Source: Polytrichum commune (lineage: Eukaryota > Streptophyta > Polytrichopsida > Polytrichales > Polytrichaceae). From it: a DNA stretch of 64,000 nt. Of this stretch, positions 1 through 10,900 are shown piece by piece (the stretch's first letter is position 1; every line of letters starts with the position of its first letter). The stretch spans positions 70,199,554 through 70,263,553 of the forward strand of contig OX485803.1 of assembly GCA_950295325.1 (NCBI GenBank). Direction: 5' to 3'. The translations under genes were made by a program, and so were the position numbers. A model generated the notes under the pieces. The model made no database searches. It saw nothing but the letters and a program-made list of their open reading frames with translations, and was not told the DNA's origin.

Positions 1-1124
1 TCGTGCTCCAAGCTCGTCATGTCCTCATCCTCGCAATCCCCTGCTCACCTTCAAGTACTTCAATTTGCTTGAACCATGTAATTTTGGAGCCACAATTGTC
101 TTTACTCTAAATCACACGCTTTGAATTCCATCTCCATTTTGTTGCAGTCATGCTTTTTTGATTGTGTTGAGAAGTTTCCTTGTGCAGGAGAATCTCGGTA
201 CTGGATATGTTTGTCTCCTGTTCCTGTGTGTTTTCTTTGTGGGTCGATTCTTAGGTCTAGTTTTCGGTTGGCTTTGTTGTTAGAGGTTTAGGGCTATTTT
301 GATTCTTGTACTTAATTAGATTTGTACTAATTGGGTTATGTTTCTGGAGTGTGTGTGGTGGCTGCGGCAATGCTTGCTCCCCAAGTTTCATACCTTATGG
401 AGTTGGATGGCTTGGTGCATTTGTTGGTTGTCTGGAAAAAAATTGCATTGCAAGATGCTCGGTGGCTATCTAGTGCTAATTGTTCAAGCTTCAATTTTAG
501 CTCAATTGGGGAGATGGGGTTCTTTCTATGCCTTTCCTATTCCTCCAGAAATCATATATGAAGGTCACAATCATCTGGCTTCCTTAATTCACCGTAACAT
601 TTTGTCGGTAGAACATATTCATAATTTCTTCTTCCATATTGTAGGTAGGCCTTTATCCAATTTTAAACTTTCACTTGTGATTACTGAAGGGTTTAGACTA
701 TCCCTAAGTTTGTACTGACAATAACACTTGTGAGGATGGAATGCCCTCTGCGCATGTGCCTATGCACACCATTTGTTTATGCATTCTACTGTTCGGTATA
801 CATTCAAAATCTTCTACTTGAATACAATTCGACAATGCCACTTAACATCTTGTCGGTAAATCATCTACGTATATTCTTCTTCCATGTTGTAGGTAGTCTT
901 TGTTCAATTTTTGGACTTCACTGTTATTACTAAGGGTTTAAACTATCCGTAAGTGTGTCCTCACAACAATACTTGTGAGGATGATATTTCCTTTGTGTAT
1001 GTGCCTAATATATGTCACTCCAATTATTTATCTAACCAATTCTTTCGATACACATTCAAAGTCTGAATCTATCTGTATTTGATCTGATAAAGTCATTTGA
1101 CATCCTGTATGCAGTTTTAACAGG
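1..1124 (+). other. Upstream region / presumed 5' leader of the erlin gene
   Basis: No protein-coding exon is supported here. The stretch is T-rich with several acceptor-like pyrimidine-AG sites (for example TTGTGCAG near 180-187), so it may contain untranslated exons and a 5'UTR intron of the erlin gene, whose ATG lies at 1125. The short open frames are not conserved-looking. It contains a direct duplication, listed separately. The promoter cannot be placed from the sequence alone. Confidence 0.4.
596..1064 (+). repeat. Direct duplication of ~220 bp upstream of the erlin ATG
   Basis: Copy 1 (about 596-813) and copy 2 (about 844-1064) align along their whole length. Shared landmarks are AACATYTTGTCGGTA, CTTCTTCCATRTTGTAGGTAG, a run reading AGGGTTTARACTATCC, ACTTGTGAGGATG and CATTCAAARTCT. 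The copies have diverged clearly, so the duplication is not recent. Both copies carry a TTGTAGGTAG that could serve as a splice acceptor followed directly by a donor-like GTAG. Confidence 0.75.
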
Positions 1125-4100
1125 ATGGACGGAAGTAGGGTTGTCCCAGGGCCAACAGCCCGGCCAGTTACAAGACCAGATCCACCTGGACCAAGCTTAA
1201 CTTCCATGTTTGTCCTTTGTCTAGCGGTATGCTTCATTGTGTGTATTGTAGAATGATAAACGTCCATATTGTAAAGTACCAAAAAATATATGACCTAAGC
1301 ATTGTTTAGTCATGTAACAACTCTCTTATTTGTCTCAACACTCATGTGAAGAAGTCCTTCTATTCCCCCTTTTGATAAGCTTTTCCTCATTCTGATGGTG
1401 CTTAGATTTCAGGGTTGCCAATGCTGTAAGTTTGCGCTGTACTGCTCAATCCTGGTGATCAATTTCTGACAAAAGTTTAGCACAGAAACTTGATGGATTC
1501 TACTCTGAAGATAGATCTAAATTTTAAATCTGTGATAGTCTTGACAATCAGGTGACTCTGTTTTATAATTGATTAATCACTTCGTCCACAGATATTGGTG
1601 CCTGTGGCGGTTGCAGGTACGAATCTGGCAATCCTGCATCAAATACCTGAAGGGCATGTTGGAGTTTACTGGCGAGGTGGTGCCCTCCTGAAGACAATTT
1701 CTGAGCCTGGTTCGTCTGTACAACTTACTACTGCTACTTAAAAGTCTGTACTTTACATCTTTGTTTGTGTTCCTCTCACTCCCTTGTGATTTTTTGCCTT
1801 TCAGTTTTCTAACTCTATTTGAAAATGATCTATGCCTACTCGCAAGCCATTTTGTCCAATTTCTACCAAAGTTTGAGGAACAGTTCAGAAATCTCAGCCC
1901 TAACTTTTTTCTTTTTTGGTAATTGAGAGTTTTGGGTTGTGTTTGTTTTATGGAAAATTTTCAGTCTGGATTCCATCTTGCAGGATTCCATCTTATGACT
2001 CCCTTGATCACTAGTGTTGAGCCAATTCAAGTCACTATACAGACTGATCAGGTATTGCACGTTACTGTCTTATATCTTTTGCGGTGAAATCATACTGCCG
2101 CAAAAGTACTAAAATTTTTCTCACCTCAATATAGGCCCTTTATAGCTACCAGCTTGACAGCTCCTTGGTCTCAAGTGATCTGAAATGAGATAGTCTTTTA
2201 AGTTGTATTTTATTGAGTCCCCAGTGGACACTTCTCTGTTTTGATATGCAAAGTCGTCCCCATTTCAGTCAAATCATTATTCAAGGTGTATTACCCGTGT
2301 TCAAACAGCAAGTATAGCAAATCCTTGGATACTAAGAATTGACTTGCTTAAATGCAGGTGATGCACATCCCTTGTGGAACTAAGGGAGGAGTTATGTTGT
2401 CTTTCGACAAAATAGAGGTCAGTACCTCCAGCTTTCTTTCTACTACAAAACGTCATTATAACAATGTATTCTAAATCTTGTACCTGAATTATCAACTAAG
2501 CACGAGTGCATGCATGCTTGCATATGCAGTCCAAAAACCACCTTACATACTAGCTTGCAGCAATGACCCCAAATGGCCATGTTAACACTTTTGGAGCCCG
2601 ATTTGGGCCTCTCATACATACGGTATTTTGAAATTATACAACGTGAATATAGATTGTGATGTGACTTTGTGGTAGAGAGTGACCCACACAAAGTAATTTG
2701 AAATGTTTCTGATGAAGATTTTATATCATCTAGTATAAAGAGAGAATACACAATTAGTATGAACATGCTAAAAGCATTTAGGGTTTAAGGAAATGTTCAA
2801 TGCTGACTGGGCAAGACACTAACACACATTCTCTTGCCACATGTGACAGGTCGTAAACAGACTCCAGAAGGACTACGTCTATGAGACAATACTAAATTTC
2901 GGCGTGCATTATGACAAGACATGGATTTATGACAAGATTCATCACGAGATCAACCAATTTTGCAGTGCACACACTCTGCAGGAAGTCTACATTGACAAGT
3001 TTGATCAGGTAAACAAGTTAATTCTCTTGTTCAAGGTGACCTCACGAGGTGATGGTTAGTTTGAAAAGCCCCTTAGGTGATCATACAGTTTGTTATTTTC
3101 TAACAATTATAGCCCATACTCGTAGTCCCTTCTCCCATTGTTGTCTCATATTACCTGAGTTTACTTTTATATGAAGGTGTGATTTGTGACAATGCAAAAA
3201 GCCCTTCTTGAGGTTCCCTTGTTGGAGTATCTTCAAGAGATATGTAGAATGAGAAGGAAAGGGTAAGTATAAGTAGGATATCCGGTGGTAATCTTCTGGG
3301 GACGTATGTTGCAGATTGATGAGATGATGAAAGAGGCAATTCAGAAAGACTGTACAAAGTATGCTCCAGGAATTGAGATTATTGGCGTAAGAGTAACAAA
3401 GCCCACAATTCCACATTCTATTGCACGAAATTATGAAATTATGGAGGAGGAACGCACGAAGGTAATTTCACTGTCATTTCTTCAAGTCTGAATTCGCTTG
3501 AGTGTCAACCCTGTTGTAATTCGCCTCAGAAGAATTACTTGCACAGTATAGGCAACTCTTGTGTTTCCATCTTGTTTTGGTTGGAACGCCTTGATGACAG
3601 TGTTGTAAAATGTACAGGTGCTGATAGCTGTGGAGAAACAGAAGGTAGCAGAAAAGGAAGCAGAGACACTGAAAAAGAGAGCGGTCAGTGATGCCGAGAA
3701 AGATGCAAAAGTGAGTGAGATATTGATGACCCAGCGTGTGAGGGAGCAAGAAAGCATAAAAAGACAACAGGAAATTCAAAATGAAATCTTTCTTGCAAAG
3801 GAGAGGTCTCTAACCGATGCAGCTTTCTACAGGTTTGTGGGTGCCTTCAATCTCAAATTTCTGACGGGTTTGAATACAATCTGGAAGTTGTTGTTTCACC
3901 AGTCAGCAGATGTAGATTTTTCCAGTCACAATGCTTATATACTTATATTATATTGTTTGTATTTCTTGGAAAGTGAGATTCTCCTGGTATTTAGAATTTC
4001 AGAAGAAATCCATGACACGATTTGTGAAATTGTTATGTTTTTTGTACGAGCACAGTTCCATAGCTAACCTTATACGATCTCTGAAGTTATTGGAGAGGTT

Positions 4101-4657
4101 GTGGTCATGCATAACAACCAAAAATAAAAACCCAATTTTAAGAAATTGGTGTTTGACATCTTTGGCAGAGTTGTGAAAGAGGCTGAAGCTAACAAGCTGA
4201 AGTTGACTCCTGAGTTCCTTGAGTTGAAGTTTATTGAGTCTATCGCAAACAACTCCAAAATGTTCTTTGGCGAAAAGGTACACTGCTACTTTTGTACATG
4301 TGTTGCATACCTAAACTGATTGACTAACTTGCATAATTTGCAATCTTTTGGCATCATGGTGGTCTCAAGCACTGGTCATCCACTTTTAAAAAGTAAAGTA
4401 TGGATGCATCTCTAAAATTATGCGAGCAAGTGCTTCATGTCTAGTTGAAGTCTACTTGTAGAAATTAAATTATGTATAATCATCATATTTTCTTGAATGC
4501 TGCACATAGTTTCTAATCTCTCTTACATTTGTCTTTTCTGTGAGTTTTGATCACCTGGTCCATGTCTTGATTGCAGGTACCCAGCATGGTTTTGGATCAA
4601 AGACTGCTTGGAAATTTCTTTGGACCTGAACACCAAAAGCAAGTAGCTGCTGAGTAG
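1125..4657 (+). CDS. Erlin-like SPFH/prohibitin-domain protein, 9 exons, 352 aa
   Basis: Exons: 1125-1226, 1592-1709, 1984-2051, 2358-2417, 2850-3008, 3315-3461, 3618-3832, 4169-4277, 4577-4657. All junctions are GT..AG, phases agree, and the sum is 353 codons including TAG. Residues 1-30 are a proline-rich cytosolic or lumenal tail. A hydrophobic anchor follows (about 28-48), then IPEGHVGVYWRGGALL, the start of the SPFH domain typical of erlins. Family hallmarks include PCGTKGGVM, the stretch YDKIHHEINQFCSAHTLQEV and VRVTKPTIP. A charged alanine/glutamate/lysine coiled-coil segment lies in exon 7, followed by EANKLKLTPEFLELK. The end VPSMVLDQRLLGNFF is shared with plant erlin-like proteins. 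Animal erlins form ER-membrane oligomers that act in ERAD and sterol regulation; the plant role is less clear. The exon 1 ATG is the first in frame and opens directly into the conserved N-terminus. Confidence 0.93.
2582..2788. mobile_element. MITE inside erlin intron 4, TTAA-type ends
   Basis: This 207-bp insert begins TTAACACTTTTGGAGCC and ends GCATTTAGGGTTTAA, giving imperfect inverted ends. Its body is homologous to 44304-44554: both contain TTGTGGTAG, GATGAAGATTT, ATCATCTAGTAT and ATTAGTATGAACATGCTAAAAGC. It is non-coding and older than the second copy, judging by its degraded ends. Confidence 0.65.
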
Positions 4658-5085
4658 ATTGATCGATCTATGTAGACTTTGCACCCAGTGTACAGCAGGT
4701 TATGAAACTTTGTTCACTTTTAAAGATGCAAAAGTGATGGAGAAATATCACAAGCATTTTGTAAGTGATTGTTTAGTCATGACGATATATTTCTGGAAGT
4801 CTGTGAAATAGGATCTAACATTGTAGTCGTCCAGATTTTCTTATTTCCCAAGGGAAGTCAAGGACTTTGAATTGATGGCACTTGTGACAATCATCAAAAA
4901 AATTGAAACTGAAATGCTCTGAAATTACATGGAACATTGTAAATCCCATCTTCTGCAACACTTAGTTTTGTCCAATTTTGGGGGCTGATCATGAAGTAGA
5001 ATATTCAGAGCTCTATTTCTGACACTAGGTGAAGCACTAAATAATGAGCTCAATGATATAATGATTGACGATATCAAAATACAGA
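4658..5085 (+). other. Erlin 3' untranslated/downstream region
   Basis: AT-rich sequence follows the stop codon and presumably includes the 3'UTR. No clear polyadenylation hexamer can be singled out, and no other gene is visible before the MITE at 5094. Confidence 0.4.
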
Positions 5086-5093
5086 GTGTGTTG

Positions 5094-5319
5094 CAGTGAT
5101 CGGGGAGATTTTGGGGCATAAACGGCGGAGATCCTAGTGCTTGCTAGTCCAACCGGTTACATGTTGACATCCTCCGGTTTTCCTTTGTTAAATTGGGGCA
5201 TATTCTATAAATTCCTCGGAAACGATCGGTAAATTTCCTGCAGTCTTGAACTTCAACCGGTTATTTCTCAAACTCAACCGGTTCATTTGTAACTAACTGC
5301 CGGTTCTCCCCGATCATTG
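5094..5319. mobile_element. 226-bp hAT-type MITE with perfect 8-bp target duplication
   Basis: The element starts CAGTGATCGGGGAGA and ends TCTCCCCGATCATTG (inverted ends, one mismatch). It is flanked by identical 8-bp direct repeats GTGTGTTG at 5086-5093 and 5320-5327. An 8-bp duplication with CA(G/A)TG ends is the hAT superfamily signature. The interior has repeated CCGGTT motifs and no coding capacity. Related copies lie at about 24090-24335, 26810-27040, 32285-32370 and 39232-39464, and a longer relative at 15698-16712. Confidence 0.9.
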
Positions 5320-5343
5320 GTGTGTTGTGGTCATTGTACTTCT

Positions 5344-5667
5344 CTACACTAAATAGTCCTATTAGGGTGGAAATATTTTATATTAGCGTGAGCCACACTA
5401 ATTTTCAAGTCAAGGTGGAATTAACATAGGTTCAAGACTTGGGGTCTTCCCCCAGGTTTCATGAAGACTTTCGACCAACACATTGAATAAAATAATCTCC
5501 TGCACTGATTTCTACAAAATGATTGATGTGGCCCATGCTAATTTTCTACTATAAATTTAGCATGGGTTGAAAAGTAATGTGGCCCATATTAACTCTCATT
5601 ATGAGAATTAGTGCATTGGGCTCTAGAAAATTATTGTGGCCCACAATAATAGGACTATTGAATGTAG
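5344..5667. mobile_element. TIR element next to the hAT MITE
   Basis: The left end CTACACTAAATAGTCCTATTA is inverted at the right end, which reads TAATAGGACTATTGAATGTAG. The interior has several TTGTGGCCCA/TGGGCCACA motifs. A decayed relative with the same end (CACTACACTAAATAATCC) starts near 58455. No target duplication is visible, so the superfamily is unassigned. Confidence 0.65.
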
Positions 5668-6596
5668 TTTGGAGCATCATGTTGCATGCATGCATATGAA
5701 TTGTGACTCACTTTAACATGGTCCATGGTGGTTCAAGTATGTCACCTCACCGTTTTTTGCCTCCTTGCCATTTCCATTCATTGTTCTTGGAATTGTGGGG
5801 CAATGGCCTCACCACCACCATGTTGTCCATTGTATAATAGATGTATGTAGTGGAAGTTAGGTGGACTCGAAAAAAGCGACTAACCCTAACTCTTACAATA
5901 CCAAATATTTTTGTGTGCCACGTAGGTTTAGAAAACTATGTTGTGGCATGTAAGCTTGGTCACAAAGTCCATGATAGTTGATGATTTGACTTTTAAAAGC
6001 AATAGTAGGGATATCCAAATTCATTCACATCATTGTGAAGAACCATGAACACACAAAATTCAATTTCAATTGTCTATGCAACTTGCTTTTGGATGAGTTT
6101 TAAGGCCCTACAATTCCATGATCATGGCCCTTGGCCATGGTGTAAAGTGACCATCTACAAGGCACCATATAATATTCATCATTCACAAACCTCTACATTA
6201 CTATTTGCAATCAGGTTGCCTCTTTACCCATGCAAATTACCTTGGATCAAAACCAGGTTACACACATACCTTATAACTTAGTTCATTCATCCAAATAACA
6301 ACCACATTAGAAAAATAGTTACTGTATTTTGTTACTGGTGTAGTTATTAATCAACATAATGCAGATTGTGAATATAATACTAATTGCACACATCAGTGTA
6401 CTTGGGAAACACCTGGACTCATGCCCTTTCAAGGTCCATCCAAACCGACGAAATATATGTTCATCCATACCAATCATTGATACTCTTGATGGATGAATAA
6501 ATCATGGGCCCCATTGCAGTGAAGTATTTTCAACACAAAACCTTCCTCAAGTCTGGGGCCATGAGGTCTTGCTCTAACTACATACTTATTTACGGA
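5668..6596. other. Intergenic; includes a dispersed repeat at about 6040-6170
   Basis: No gene is recognised. About 6040-6170 is homologous to about 46640-46770. Shared stretches include TTTTGGATGAG, ATGATTATGGCCCTTGGC or its variant, and GTAAAGTGACC. The remainder is AT-rich single-copy-looking sequence. Confidence 0.5.
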
Positions 6597-7691
6597 GGAC
6601 GCTAAACACCCCCCCACGAACTTCTAGGGATTCCATATTCGGGCGGGGGCAGCCCTCCCACGAAATTTCTGGCCCCGCCCGGATTTTTTCCAAACCCGCC
6701 CGAAAATAGCTGCCCGCCCCGCCCGAAAACGAAAAAAACATTGCTCTTCCATTCTTGAAGGCCGCTTGACTACAAATCCCATATTGGGTGCACTTCACCT
6801 TCAAGGTCTCAAATCCAATATATATGTGCACTTCCACCTAGTAAATAAGGCAATAAATGGGATTTCATTCCGGAAGTGAAACCATCAACCAAGAATGTAA
6901 TTAACTTGGAAGTCAAAAAATTAGAAAATCCTCATCAACATTGAGGTTATAATTTTTATGACTTACCATTTGAAATTGTCTTCGTCATTCTTAAATGACA
7001 CTTAAATTTAGTGTGCTGATGTGGTATGTATATTTTATGATATTTTAGATAATTCTGGCTACTTTCAAGAATATTCATACGCATTGGACTTAATTGGAGT
7101 TAATTCCAGTAATTAAATTTTAGGATTAATTAGTCTTACTTAATTTGGAAAGAATACTTTCTGATTTATTTGGGATTAATTAGGATTAATCAGAATTAAT
7201 TAGACATAATTACATTAAATCACACTTAATTAGAATAAGTGCGTATGAATATTCTTGAAAGTAGCCAGAATTATCTAAAATATCATAAAATATACATACC
7301 ACATCAGCACACTAAATTTAAGTGTCATTTAAGAATGACGAAGACAATTTCAAATGGTAAGTCATAAAAATTATAACCTCAATGTTGATGAGGATTTTCT
7401 AATTTTTTGACTTCCAAGTTAATTACATTCTTGGTTGATGGTTTCACTCCCGGAATGAAATCCCATTTAATGCCTTATTTACTAGGTGGAAGTGCACATA
7501 TATATTGGATTTGAGACCTTGAAGGTGAAGTGCACCCAATATGGGATTTGTAGTCAAGCGGCCTTCAAGAATGGAAGAGCAATGTTTTTTTCGTTTTCGG
7601 GCGGGGCGGGCGGGCAGAAATTTCGTGGGAGGGCTGCCCCCGCCCGAATATGGAATCCCTAGAAGTTCGTGGGGGGGGGTGTTTAGCGTCC
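6597..7691. mobile_element. 1.1-kb foldback-like element with ~0.5-kb inverted arms
   Basis: The left end GGACGCTAAACACCCCCC and right end GTGTTTAGCGTCC are inverted copies. The match continues almost base for base through about 6597-7095 against about 7212-7691, leaving an AT-rich loop of about 110 bp. A 130-base comparison (6841-6970 with 7370-7500) shows only two differences. The main asymmetry is an extra GC-rich ~45-bp segment in the left arm near 6680-6720. No target duplication is visible and no transposase is encoded. Mutator-like long-TIR or foldback elements are possible classes; neither is proven. Confidence 0.85.
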
Positions 7692-7878
7692 CATGCACAG
7701 CGACCATAACGTCCAAGATTGAACCCTCCAATTTTAAGATTGGCGGCAGAGAATCTGAATCCAAACCTGACTCAGGCGGTGTGCAGATTTGTCACCTTGC
7801 TTCTGTATTTGAAGCAACCCCATTGTTCCGGAGACGCTGCAACTCATGTGGTTGCATAAGAGGATGCAACGGCAGGGT

Positions 7879-7887
7879 TTAGGGTTT
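7879..7887 (-). promoter_or_regulatory. Telo-box (AAACCCTAA) just upstream of the INTS7 ATG
   Basis: TTAGGGTTT lies within AGGGTTTAGGGTTTAG, about 45 bp before the start codon. Telo-boxes are common in promoters and leaders of plant genes for RNA processing and translation. Function here is inferred from position only. Confidence 0.5.
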
Positions 7888-7930
7888 AGTGGGGTTCGAT
7901 AGAGTTTGTGAGGAGGCAGGAGGAGGAGCG

Positions 7931-10900
7931 ATGGGGGACCAAGGGGGTGCGGCAGGATTACCTGCAACCCCGCATGCGATTGGCCTCCCTGACATCGCAG
8001 CTGAGCGAGCAATGAATTGGAATGTGGATCTTGACCGTGGCCTACGTGCTCCAAAACCAGGTTACTTCCTATGTTTCCAAATTCGGACTTTTCATTGTGG
8101 GTGGGTTCAGAGATGGGTGGGAAATCTGTTGTAAATTGGTTGCAGACATACATATGCATAGCATTAAACGTTTGGAGGTTGCATTGAGGGTTCAGAGATG
8201 GATGGGTAATCCGGTGTAAATTGGTTGCAGACATATTTATGCATAGCATTGAGAATTTGGAGCTTGCATTGTGGGTGGGTTCAGAGATGGGTGGGGGTTA
8301 ATGTGGTGTGAATTGGTTGCAGATATACATATGCATAGTATTGAAAATATTTGGAGCTTGCACTGTGGGCAGGTTCACAGATGGGTGGATAATCCCGTAT
8401 AAATTGGTGGCAGACATACATATGCATAGCATTAAAATAATATGGAGCTTGCATTGTGGGTTCAGAGATGGGTGTCTAATCCGATGTAAATTGGTTGCAG
8501 ACATATGCATAGCTTTGAAAATACGGTGGTGGGTTGATGCAGGGGCACCATTTGAGGCAATTTTAAAATCAGGGCCACGGATGCTATGGTGGAGTGAAGA
8601 GCCAATTGCGTCTGCCCCAATTGCCGCCCTTTACAAATTAGACGCTGGCCAGGACAAGATGTTCACAAATGCAATGGTGCAACGTCTTGCTGAGGCATTT
8701 CGAACTGGAACTAATGCAACTCGAGTATGTATACTCAAAGTCTTCCTTCTCGTTTCAAAAGGTTCAAAACATTCAAAGGACCCTGCTAGTTCAGGGTTGT
8801 TGAGGAAGGAAAGAATTGCCAATTACCCGGAGGTCTTGAGGCGGGTGAAGGCAGTGATGGACAGTGGAGATGCAATTGCCAGGGCTTTGGCATTGCGGAT
8901 GATAGGCTGCTTAGGGGAAATTGCTGCTGATAGTGTTGATATCCACCGCCATGTAATTGAGGCTTTGGAGTCGCCTCATCAAAAGGAGGTTAATTCTACT
9001 CGTGCCTTTCAACTCTTCAATCTGTATTCAATTTCATCTGCTTTCTCAAAAAATATAAAAAAATCTGATCCAACCTGGATATGTGTGACTGATTGTTGTT
9101 GAGAGGGTGTAACTTGTGCATGGTAGTAAGGTATGTGGCCCTATTGGGGGCAGTTCCAGCTCCAAAGGCAATTTTTTCCGTTGATGGGATTGGGAATTGT
9201 CTCATTCAGTTAGCAATTGTGAATCATGAATTTGTCATTTCAAAGTCCTAGAATTGGAGTTGAGATGCAAAAGTTCTAAGATGTCAAAGTGAAGTTTCTC
9301 TTTCTCTTTAAGTGATCACATAGGCTCTCCATCCCAATTGTGTTAAGTATTGAACCTAGAATGGTTCTATATATGAGAGCACATAGTCCAATCTCATCAC
9401 AACACATGTATTTTTGTTGTTCTTTCTTAATTACGAACCTCGCTATACACCACTCAATTATAGGTGCCCAGTTAAGAAGTGTGACCACATGAGGCCCACA
9501 TATCTTAGTTGGAACCTGTGGGGTAGTAGGAAGGTATTTTTATAAACATACCATGAGACCTCTTCCTTTGCAGGGCCGCATTTTCTGATGCATTGCAAAA
9601 GTTTCCACAGATTGTGAGGTAACAACTATTTGTGTCTTCTCATGTTATTGAAGGTTACAAATGTGAGAAATCCAACAAGGTAGGAAGGATTAAAGCATCT
9701 GGAATATGGTAAAATAGTGTGGGTGTGAACTGATCGTGCATCTCTATTGGTGCTGGTTAGGTGGAGGCAGCACTTAATGCAATGGGCTGTTTATGTGAAC
9801 TATCTCCGGAGTTTGCTCAGGTAGCTTTTGACAAACTGGTGTTCATGGTGAATGCTATGGAGACGCCTCCGGTAATCAAGCTCTCTGCAATTCGTGTGTT
9901 TCCCAAGCTGGCACAGTCACCTTACCTCTCTATTCAAGCCCACGAGGTAGATATCTATCTCAATGACACAGCTGAAACTTATGTCTCAATGAAACAACTG
10001 TCAAGCAAATACCAGTAGTGGCAAGGACTTGTAACAACATTGTAGGTGGTTTAACCTCTAAAAGACGCAGGGGTTCAATGTGTAGCATATGTACAAAATT
10101 TCTATGAGCCTCACCAAGTCTTAGATTCATATTGTCTATATTTACGAGTTTGAAACTCTATTTAGTTCATCTTCTATCAAGAAGAACGTAAAAAAGTATA
10201 CCCATATGTGACATGGATGATCAAAGTACTAAGTACGTATTTGCATGTAAGGGCACTCAGGCTGTATATGTGAACCCAAATCTTCAGTAAGAGTAAGGTA
10301 TTCAACCAATTTGGAAATTGCACTTGAAGAATGAGTTGATTTTAGATCGGATCACTTTAGACCCAATTGGCTAAAGATGGAAGTATGTAGCTCACATACA
10401 TGCTTTTATGCTTGGAGAGGCTCAGATTGGGCCCCTTAGACGCTTAGGGGTTAAGGTGGAGGATCTGTGCAACCCAGGTTTCATTTATAACAAGCTGCTT
10501 GGTTTTAGAAAATTACTCGCATATGGTTTGACCTTCTGAAAGAGGTCATGACATACCAACGGCATGCATGGAGTTATATTTCTGGTTCTAATGCGATCTT
10601 TGCACTTAGAAATTGCTGTTTTCAAATTACAGGCAGGGAAAGCCCTGATGCTGTGCTTGCCCACGACGGAGATTGTGTCAACAATGCTTACTTCCCTCAC
10701 TTGGCTTGCCCTCAAGTCTATTGTTACAACTGAGAAACAAGTTAGTGCAGTCTATCACCTCTTGGCATTGTTCCCTACATGCAAACCTGCACAATGTCAA
10801 AGAATGCCACTGTGACAAACTGAATGTCAAGATGGAGTTAGCTTATTAAAATTCTTTCTTTAAGTTTCATGAAGTGTTAGGAACATGATCACCATGTCTA

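Noticed and set aside
6586-6837. Frames in the arms of the inverted element with glycine/proline-rich peptides
   Set aside because: The same peptide appears in both arms because the DNA is inverted; no start context, exon structure or known domain.
7734-8249. 171-codon minus-strand frame opposite INTS7 exon 1
   Set aside because: It runs through the intron 1 minisatellite and exon 1 antisense; the open frame follows from the tandem repeat and GC content.
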